Below, in pieces: positions 47,627-64,000 of a stretch of 64,000 nt of DNA (position 1 is its first letter; every line of letters starts with the position of its first letter). The DNA lies in NCBI RefSeq assembly GCF_022230955.1, contig NZ_JAKKFI010000051.1:115396-179395 (forward strand). The letters run 5' to 3'. A program made the position numbers and the translations under genes. Below the pieces are notes generated by a model. That model was not told where the DNA came from and did no database searches. It worked only from the letters and a program-made list of their open reading frames with translations. The stretch is from Micromonospora cabrerizensis (GTDB lineage: Bacteria; Actinomycetota; Actinomycetes; Mycobacteriales; Micromonosporaceae).

Positions 47627-48001
47627 TCAGAAAGCCATCGAGGTACGCATCGACCAGACGAACACATTGCCCAGCTCCGCGTCACGCTCGAAGTGCTCGT
47701 ACCCGTCCAGGTGGCAGATCTTCAGCTTCTCGTTGGCCGCCAGCGTCTTGCTGACCACCAGGCTGCGCGGGATGACGCTGGGTCCACCGACGAGGTTGAC
47801 CTGCACCACGGAGGTGAGCTGCTCGGCGGTCACCACCGTCCGGGAGTGGAAGGCCGCCTTCTCGAAGTCGAGTGGCGGGTTCGTCGCCGGGTTGGCGGCG
47901 TCGTGGCTGAAGTAGTGCTGACCCAGGAACCTGCTCAGCTCGGCCGGCGGGCCGAAAGTGTCAATCGGAGCATCGATCGGCGTCAACAGTGTCGTGGTCA
48001 T
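47627..48001 (-). CDS. Small hypothetical protein divergent from the PKS genes
   Basis: A 124-aa soluble protein that I cannot assign. It has no signal peptide or membrane helix. The middle looks beta-rich (TSVVQVNLVGGPSVIPRSLVV and KLKICHLDGYEHFERD), with two histidines and a cysteine near each other. ATG 48001 follows GGGAGGG at good distance. Its location beside the PKS promoter and inside the cluster suggests an accessory enzyme or binding protein for the polyketide. Confidence 0.6.
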   Translation of the reverse strand: MTTTLLTPIDAPIDTFGPPAELSRFLGQHYFSHDAANPATNPPLDFEKAAFHSRTVVTAEQLTSVVQVNLVGGPSVIPRSLVVSKTLAANEKLKICHLDGYEHFERDAELGNVFVWSMRTSMAF

Positions 48002-48306
48002 TGTGCTGCCCTCCCGAAGAGTCACCCGGTCCTTCCGGCGGAGCCCGGACCGGCGCTTCCTCGCTGCCGTCCCGTTCTGCTCCGTGCTTTGTGTATTGAG
48101 AATGACTCCCGGGGCACCCCCGTAGATATCCCCTACCTACCCCTATCGGCTGAGGAGTATCGGGGTCCCGTCGGGGCGCGCGAGGGTCCGTCGCGACCCC
48201 GCAGGGGTTGTTGGCCCACCAGGGCGACCATAGCGTCCTGATTGCGGATCGCCGTATTCCGGCCCAGCTCATTCCGGGTCGCTCTGCCTTGAAGAGGTGG
48301 CATCGT
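48002..48306. promoter_or_regulatory. Divergent promoter region upstream of the PKS genes
   Basis: This 305-bp noncoding region separates the small unknown gene from the first PKS gene. It is AT-richer in places (TTTGTGTATTGAGAATGA near 48093) and contains ACCCCTATC at 48139-48147 with CTATCGG and GTATCGG elements (48143 and 48157). The same 9-mer ACCCCTATC occurs at 39379-39387 in the other divergent cluster promoter, so a shared regulator is plausible. AAGAGGTGG precedes the PKS ATG. Confidence 0.5.
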
Positions 48307-58380
<10,074 letters not shown>

Positions 58381-58413
58381 CCGCATGAAACACCGACGGG
58401 GAGTGACGTTCTG

Positions 58414-61400
58414 ATGGCCGACGAAGCCAAGCTCCTGGACTACCTCAAGCGCGCCACCAGCGATCTGCGCGACACCCGTCAGCGGTTGCGTGAGATGGAG
58501 GAGCGCGACCGCGAGCCGATCGCCATCATCGGCATGGCCTGCCGCTACCCCGGCGGCGTGGAGACGCCCGAGGACCTGTGGCGCCTGGTCGCCGACGAGC
58601 GGGACGGCATCACCGAGTTCCCCGTCGACCGGGGCTGGGACCTGGAGTCGCTCTACCACCCGGACCCCGACCACCCCGGGACGTCGTACACCCACGAGGG
58701 TGGCTTCCTGCACGAGGCCGGCCAGTTCGACCCGGCCTTCTTCGGCATCTCACCACGCGAGGCCATCGCCATGGACCCGCAGCAGCGCCTGCTGCTGGAG
58801 ACGTCCTGGGAGACCTTCGAGCGGGCCGGCATCGACCCGACCGGGATGCGTGGCAGCCGTACCGGGGTGTTCGCCGGCGTCATGTACCACGACTACGCGG
58901 TCAACCTGAGCAGCATCCCGGACGACGTCGCCGGCTACCTCGGCACCGGCAACTCCGGCAGCGTCGCCTCCGGGCGGGTCGCGTACACCCTGGGGCTGGA
59001 GGGGCCGGCGGTCACCGTGGACACCGCCTGCTCGTCGTCGCTGGTCGCCCTGCACCTGGCGGTCCAGTCGCTGCGTCAGGGGGAATGCTCACTCGCCCTG
59101 GCCGGCGGCGTCGCCGTGATGGCCACCCCGGTCGTCTTCGTCGACTTCAGCAAGCAGCGTGGCCTCTCCACCAACGGCCGGTGCAAGTCGTTCGCCGCCG
59201 CCGCGGACGGCACCGGCTGGGCCGAGGGCGCCGGCATGTTGCTCCTGGAACGGCTCTCCGACGCGGTCCGCAACGGCCACCGCGTCCTCGGCGTCGTCCG
59301 GGGCACCGCCGTCAACCAGGACGGCGCCAGCAGCGCCCTGACCGCCCCGAACGGCCCCGCGCAGCAGCGCGTCATCCGTAGCGCCCTGGCCAACGCCCGG
59401 GTCCCCGCCGAGCACGTCGACCTCGTCGAGGCGCACGGCACCGGCACCACCCTGGGCGACCCGATCGAGGCGCAGGCGCTGCTCGCCACGTACGGCCAGG
59501 ACCGGTCCGCCGACGAGCCGCTGTGGCTGGGGTCGATCAAGTCGAACATCGGGCACACCCAGGCCGCCGCCGGGGTCGCGGGCATCATCAAGATGCTGAT
59601 GGCGATGCGGCACCGGACCATGCCGCGAACGCTGCACGTGGACGAGCCGACGCCACAGGTGGACTGGTCGGCGGGCGCGGTGGAACTGCTGACCACGGCC
59701 CGGCCGTGGACCGGCGCCGAGGACCGGCCGCGCCGGGCCGGCGTGTCGTCGTTCGGGGTGTCCGGCACCAACGCTCACGTCATCATCGAGGAGCCGCCGG
59801 CTGCCGACATCCCGCAGCGGGGTGCGGCTGCTCCGCCGGCACGGGTGCCGTGGGTGTTGTCGGCCCGGTCACCGGAGGCTCTGCGGGGTCAGGCGTCGCG
59901 GTTGGCGGCGGTGACGGGTGTGGACCCGGTGGACGTCGGGTTCTCGTTGGTGTCGTCGCGGTCGTTGCACGCGCACCGGGCGGTCGTGTTCGGCCCGGAG
60001 GAGCTGGCGGCGGTTGCCGCTGGTGCGCCGGGTCCGGCCGTCGGGTCGGTGGTGCGGGGCAAGACGGCGTTCGTGTTCTCCGGGCAGGGGTCGCAGCGGC
60101 CGGGTATGGGTCTGGGGTTGGCCTCGTCGTTCCCGGTGTTCGCGGAGGCGTTCGACGCGGCCTGCGTCGAGCTGGACCGTCATCTCGATCGGCCGATCCG
60201 CGAGGTGATCGCCGAGGGCGACGACCTCGACCAGACGGTCTACACGCAGACCGCGTTGTTCGCGGTCGAGGTCGCCCTGTTCCGCCTCGTCGAGTCGTTC
60301 GGTGTCACCCCGGACTTCCTGGTGGGGCATTCGATCGGTGAGATAGCGGCGGCGCACGTTTCCGGGGTGCTGTCGCTGCCCGACGCGGCGAAGCTGGTCG
60401 CCGCCCGGGGTCGACTCATGCAGGCCCTGCCGGCCGGTGGCGTGATGGTCGCGTTGCGGGCGACCGAGGCCGAGGTGCTGCCGCTGTTGACCGGCGGGGT
60501 GTCGGTCGCGGCGGTGAACGGTCCGCGTTCGGTGGTGCTGTCCGGGGTGGAAGACGAGGTCGCCGCGGTTGCCGCCCAGTTCGAGAAGTCGAAGCGGCTG
60601 CGGGTGAGTCACGCGTTCCACTCGGTGTTGATGGAGCCGATGCTGGCCGAGTTCGCGCAGGTCGCGGAAACGTTGACCTACGGGCAGCCCCGGATTCCGA
60701 TCGTGTCCAACGTGAGCGGGCAGGTCGCGGAGACGCAGGACGCCGGCTACTGGGTGCGGCACGTGCGGGAGGCCGTGCGCTTCGCCGACGGCATCGCCAC
60801 CCTGGAGAACCTGGGCGTCAGCACGTTCCTGGAGATCGGCCCGGACGGGGTCCTGTCGGCCATGGGTGCCGACTGTGTCGCGGACGCGGTGTTCGTACCC
60901 GTGCAACGCTCTGACCGCGACCAGCCGACCGCCCTGCTCACCGCCCTCGCGCAGGTCTTCGTGCGCGGCGTCGCGGTGGACTGGACGCCGTGCCTGACCG
61001 GCGGACGTCTCATCGACCTGCCCACCTACGCCTTCCAGCGCCAGCAGTACTGGCTCACCTCGCCGCCCGCCGAGCGGACGGAAACGGCCGGCGATCCGGC
61101 CGACGGGCACTTCTGGTCGGCGATCGAGCGCCAGGACACCGCCTTCCTCGCGGAAACCCTGGGCCTCGGGTCGGACGAGGACCGCGAAACCCTCGAAGCG
61201 CTGCTACCGGCATTCTCCGCGTGGCGGCGGCGCCGGCACACCCACGCGGTGCTCGACACGCTGCGCTACCGGATCGGCTGGGAACCACTGACCGGTTCGC
61301 CCCGCACTCCGGCGACCGGCAGCTGGCTCGTGCTGACCAGCGCCGACGCCGACGTCGACACGACGCTCCTGACCGCGCTCGGCGACACCACGGTGCTCAC

Positions 61401-64000
61401 CGTGACACCGGAGCGCGGCGCTCTGGCCGAGCAGCTGCGCACCGCCGGGCCCGCCGACGGCATCCTGTCGCTGCTCGCCCTCGATCCCGCGCTCGACCCG
61501 GCGGCGACCCTCCTGACCGCCGCGCAGGCCTGCGCCGACGCGGGCCTGGAGGCGCCACTCTGGGCCGCCACCCGGGGCGCCGTCTGCACCGGCCGCGCCG
61601 ACCACCTCGACGCGCCCCGCCAGGCCCTGGCCTGGGGTCTCGGCCGTGTCCTCGGCCTGGAACGCCCCCACCTCTGGGGCGGCCTCATCGACCTGCCCGA
61701 GAAGCTGGACCAGCGCGCCGCCGAGCGGGTGGTCGCCGCGCTGCACGGCAGCGGCGAGGACGAGATCGCCGTACGCGGCTCCGGCACCTACGTACGCCGT
61801 CTGCTGCGTCACCCGCACACCGCCGCCGCGCCCCGCGACGCGTGGCTGCCGCGCGGCACCGTGCTGGTCACCGGCGGAACCGGCGGCCTCGGTGCCCGCG
61901 TGGCGAGCTGGGTCGCGGTCCGCGGCGCCGAACACGTGGTCCTGGTCAGCCGCCGGGGCATCCACGCCCCCGACGCCGACGTGGTGGCCGCCGAGGTCCG
62001 CCGCCACGGCGCCCGGGTGACCGTCACCGCCTGCGACGTCGCCGACCCGGCAGAGGTGAACCAGCTCATCGAGCGACTGCGGGCGGACGGCGAGCAGATC
62101 GGAACCGTCGTGCACGCCGCCGGCGTCGACCACCACACCGACCTTGCCACCGCCACCGACGCCGACCTCGACGCGGTCCTGGCCGCCAAGGTCGCCGGTG
62201 CGATCAACCTGGACGCCGCGCTCGGCGACGAACCCAGCACCTTCGTCCTGTTCTCCTCGATCTCCGGCGTCTGGGGCAGTGGCGGGCAGGCCGCGTACTC
62301 GGCGGGCAACGCCTTCCTCGACGCGTTCGCCGAGTGGCGTCGTGCCCGTGGGGCCGCAGCCACCTCGGTCGCCTGGGGCGTCTGGGCCGGCGGTGGCATG
62401 GCCGACGACCCGGACATCACCGAGCAGCTGCGCCGACGTGGCCTGCTCACCCTCGACCCGGAGCTGGCTCTCTCCGGCCTCCAGTCGGCTCTCGACCACG
62501 ACGAGACCTGCGTGACCATCGCCGACGTCGACTGGGACCGCTTCCTGCCGATGTACGCGTCGGCCCGCGTCCGCCCCCTGGTCAGTGCACTGCCCGACCA
62601 CCTTCGCCTCCAGGCAGCGGCCTCGGAGCCGGCCGCGCCGGCCGCCGGCCGGTACGCCGCGATGAGCGCCGAGGAGCGGGCCCGCGAGCTGCTCGACCTG
62701 GTGGTCACCAGCGCCGCCGCCGTCCTCGGGCACACCGGCGCCGGGCTGATCGACGCGGACCAGCCGTTCAAGGAACTCGGCTTCGACTCGCTGACGGCTG
62801 TGGAGTTGCGTAATCGGTTGAATGTGGCGACGGGTTTGCAGTTGCCGTCGAGTGTTGTTTTTGATTATCCGTCGGCGGGTGTGTTGGCGGTGTTTTTGGG
62901 GTCGTTGTTGGGTGGGGTTGAGGGTTCTGTTCCGGTGGTTGTGGCGTCGTCGGTGGTGGATGAGCCGGTGGCGATTGTGGGTATGGCGTGTCGTTTTCCG
63001 GGTGGTGTGGGGTCGCCGGATGAGTTGTGGGATTTTGTGGTTTCTGGTGGTGATGGGGTGGTGGAGTTTCCGTCGGATCGGGGTTGGGATCTGTCGGGGT
63101 TGGCTGGTGATGGGGAGTCGTTCGGGACGTCGTATGTGTCGTCGGGTGGGTTTTTGGAGGGTGTGGCGGGGTTCGACGCTTCGTTTTTCGGGGTGTCTCC
63201 GCGTGAGGCGTTGGCGATGGATCCGCAGCAGCGTTTGTTGTTGGAGGTGTCGTGGGAGGCGTTGGAGTCGGCGGGTGTGGATCCGTTGGGTTTGCGGGGT
63301 TCTCCGGTTGGTGTGTTCACGGGGACTAATGGTCAGGATTATTCGACGTTGTTGTTGGCGGTGCCGCGGGAGGCTGATGGTTTCCTGGGGACGGGTAACG
63401 CGGCGAGTGTGTTGTCGGGTCGGGTTTCTTATGTTCTTGGTGTGGAGGGTCCGGCGGTCACTGTTGATACGGCGTGTTCGTCGTCGTTGGTGGCGTTGCA
63501 TTTGGCGGTTGGGGCGTTGCGGTCGGGGGAGTGTGGTTTGGCTCTGGCCGGTGGTGTGACGGTGATGTCGACGCCGGGGACGTTTATTGAGTTTTCGCGT
63601 CAGCGGGGGTTGGCCGGTGATGGGCGGTGTAAGGCGTTCGCGGCGGCGGCGGATGGGACGGCGTGGGGTGAGGGTGTTGGTGTTCTGGTGGTGGAGCGTT
63701 TGTCGGATGCGGTGCGTAATGGGCATCCGGTGTTGGCGGTGGTGGCGGGTAGTGCGGTCAATCAGGATGGTGCGTCGAATGGTTTGACGGCGCCGAATGG
63801 TCCGTCGCAGCAGCGGGTGATCCGTTCGGCGTTGGGTAGCGCTGGTTTGGGTGTGGCGGATGTTGATGTGGTGGAGGCGCATGGCACGGGCACCCGGTTG
63901 GGTGACCCGATCGAGGCGCAGGCGTTGTTGGCCACGTATGGGCAGGACCGTTCCGGTGGTGAGCCGTTGTGGTTGGGGTCGGTGAAGTCGAACATCGTGC
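58414..64000 (+). CDS. Type I modular polyketide synthase, partial (one module plus KS)
   Basis: The frame from ATG 58414 stays open to the window end (1,862 codons visible). An N-terminal docking helix (residues ~3-30) should pair with the upstream PKS tail. Module 3: KS (Cys206), AT (Ser640 in GHSIGE, HAFH at 733-736, malonyl-CoA), KR (GGTGGLG, A-type W in SGVWGSGGQ, no LDD) and ACP (Ser1459 in GFDSL). Module 4 begins with a KS (Cys1688 in TACSSS) and is cut near its second catalytic His motif, which reads SNIV instead of the usual SNIGH. It lies 33 bp after the first PKS with GGGGAG before the start. Codon usage changes sharply within it. Module 3 should add a malonyl unit reduced to a hydroxyl. 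Confidence 0.95.
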   Translation, partial: MADEAKLLDYLKRATSDLRDTRQRLREMEERDREPIAIIGMACRYPGGVETPEDLWRLVADERDGITEFPVDRGWDLESLYHPDPDHPGTSYTHEGGFLHEAGQFDPAFFGISPREAIAMDPQQRLLLETSWETFERAGIDPTGMRGSRTGVFAGVMYHDYAVNLSSIPDDVAGYLGTGNSGSVASGRVAYTLGLEGPAVTVDTACSSSLVALHLAVQSLRQGECSLALAGGVAVMATPVVFVDFSKQRGLSTNGRCKSFAAAADGTGWAEGAGMLLLERLSDAVRNGHRVLGVVRGTAVNQDGASSALTAPNGPAQQRVIRSALANARVPAEHVDLVEAHGTGTTLGDPIEAQALLATYGQDRSADEPLWLGSIKSNIGHTQAAAGVAGIIKMLMAMRHRTMPRTLHVDEPTPQVDWSAGAVELLTTARPWTGAEDRPRRAGVSSFGVSGTNAHVIIEEPPAADIPQRGAAAPPARVPWVLSARSPEALRGQASRLAAVTGVDPVDVGFSLVSSRSLHAHRAVVFGPEELAAVAAGAPGPAVGSVVRGKTAFVFSGQGSQRPGMGLGLASSFPVFAEAFDAACVELDRHLDRPIREVIAEGDDLDQTVYTQTALFAVEVALFRLVESFGVTPDFLVGHSIGEIAAAHVSGVLSLPDAAKLVAARGRLMQALPAGGVMVALRATEAEVLPLLTGGVSVAAVNGPRSVVLSGVEDEVAAVAAQFEKSKRLRVSHAFHSVLMEPMLAEFAQVAETLTYGQPRIPIVSNVSGQVAETQDAGYWVRHVREAVRFADGIATLENLGVSTFLEIGPDGVLSAMGADCVADAVFVPVQRSDRDQPTALLTALAQVFVRGVAVDWTPCLTGGRLIDLPTYAFQRQQYWLTSPPAERTETAGDPADGHFWSAIERQDTAFLAETLGLGSDEDRETLEALLPAFSAWRRRRHTHAVLDTLRYRIGWEPLTGSPRTPATGSWLVLTSADADVDTTLLTALGDTTVLTVTPERGALAEQLRTAGPADGILSLLALDPALDPAATLLTAAQACADAGLEAPLWAATRGAVCTGRADHLDAPRQALAWGLGRVLGLERPHLWGGLIDLPEKLDQRAAERVVAALHGSGEDEIAVRGSGTYVRRLLRHPHTAAAPRDAWLPRGTVLVTGGTGGLGARVASWVAVRGAEHVVLVSRRGIHAPDADVVAAEVRRHGARVTVTACDVADPAEVNQLIERLRADGEQIGTVVHAAGVDHHTDLATATDADLDAVLAAKVAGAINLDAALGDEPSTFVLFSSISGVWGSGGQAAYSAGNAFLDAFAEWRRARGAAATSVAWGVWAGGGMADDPDITEQLRRRGLLTLDPELALSGLQSALDHDETCVTIADVDWDRFLPMYASARVRPLVSALPDHLRLQAAASEPAAPAAGRYAAMSAEERARELLDLVVTSAAAVLGHTGAGLIDADQPFKELGFDSLTAVELRNRLNVATGLQLPSSVVFDYPSAGVLAVFLGSLLGGVEGSVPVVVASSVVDEPVAIVGMACRFPGGVGSPDELWDFVVSGGDGVVEFPSDRGWDLSGLAGDGESFGTSYVSSGGFLEGVAGFDASFFGVSPREALAMDPQQRLLLEVSWEALESAGVDPLGLRGSPVGVFTGTNGQDYSTLLLAVPREADGFLGTGNAASVLSGRVSYVLGVEGPAVTVDTACSSSLVALHLAVGALRSGECGLALAGGVTVMSTPGTFIEFSRQRGLAGDGRCKAFAAAADGTAWGEGVGVLVVERLSDAVRNGHPVLAVVAGSAVNQDGASNGLTAPNGPSQQRVIRSALGSAGLGVADVDVVEAHGTGTRLGDPIEAQALLATYGQDRSGGEPLWLGSVKSNIV
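59810..60720 (+). other. Codon-usage island over the AT of PKS module 3
   Basis: Across the KS-AT linker and AT domain, third codon positions switch from mainly C to mainly G with frequent T (TTG, GTG, TCG, GGT, GCG), then return to C-rich usage at about 60,740. The borders lie near domain edges. This looks like an AT domain brought in by recombination from another PKS. Confidence 0.6.
62790..64000 (+). other. G/T-skewed codon-usage block from ACP3 to window end
   Basis: Immediately after the ACP serine ([11 protein letters not shown], 62,785-62,815) the coding strand becomes strongly G+T-rich. C is nearly absent from third positions, with abundant TTG, GTT, GGT, GAT, TTT and TCG. The reading frame and KS motifs are intact. 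The switch at a highly conserved ACP motif suggests recombination or recent duplication of a module from a differently composed gene. Confidence 0.75.

Noticed and set aside
60990..62813. A 607-codon plus-strand frame in a second phase within the second PKS gene
   Set aside because: Arg/Pro/Gly-rich translation with no domain; the true PKS frame is open throughout.
61204..63882. An 892-codon minus-strand frame opposite the second PKS gene
   Set aside because: Very low complexity (Arg/Thr/His repeats in its first part), arising from the G/T-skewed sense strand; the sense strand has intact KS and ACP motifs.

Overview
The window is very GC-rich, gene-dense DNA from a filamentous actinomycete. 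GTG starts, four-base ATGA/GTGA overlaps, ECF sigma factors, a SARP regulator and modular type I PKS genes all point that way. Micromonospora or a close relative is my best guess from gene content and style; no rRNA or other marker confirms it.

Left part (1-33.8 kb) is a chromosomal mixture. It opens with the tail of an FAD oxidoreductase coupled to an ECF41-type sigma factor and an alpha/beta hydrolase. A three-gene operon follows at 2.38-8.0 kb: a 1,582-aa CHAT-protease / degenerate NTPase / TPR / membrane protein, a DUF6338 membrane protein and a 61-aa basic/Pro-rich protein. This is the least explained system in the window outside the PKS locus. Next come a secreted SGNH esterase, a metallo-beta-lactamase-fold hydrolase, a small membrane protein, a uridine-kinase-like ATPase and a DinB remnant. 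A sigma / membrane anti-sigma / ABC exporter operon occupies 11.7-16.3 kb. After it lie a prolidase-like amidohydrolase divergent from a secreted GH97-RICIN enzyme, a MalY-type PLP enzyme, DUF302, a second ECF sigma with a CU044_5270-type partner, a primase-like Toprim protein lacking its zinc finger, a secreted SMP-30-type protein, a methyltransferase, an AraC regulator, two alpha/beta hydrolases, a stand-alone LigD-type 3'-phosphoesterase, a VOC protein, a TMEM175-type channel and a YdeI-like protein.

Right part (about 34-64 kb, continuing past the window) is one end of a type I modular polyketide cluster. It holds a MatB-like (methyl)malonyl-CoA synthetase, a SARP, a 59-aa secreted peptide, an active-site-degenerate transthyretin/HIUase-like protein, a LeuA paralogue, a LAL/LuxR regulator, a metallophosphoesterase, a DrrAB-type exporter, a small unknown protein and two PKS genes.

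The first PKS has two complete modules: KS-AT(methylmalonyl)-KR-ACP and KS-AT(malonyl)-DH-KR-ACP, with docking domains at both ends. The second has KS-AT(malonyl)-KR-ACP followed by a KS cut by the window edge. There is no loading module or thioesterase here, so these are internal elongation steps. The working picture: SARP and LAL control the cluster, MatB and perhaps LeuA supply building blocks, the PKS builds the chain and DrrAB exports the product. Abrupt codon-usage changes inside the second PKS gene (AT of its first module, and everything after the ACP serine) suggest module or domain exchange by recombination.
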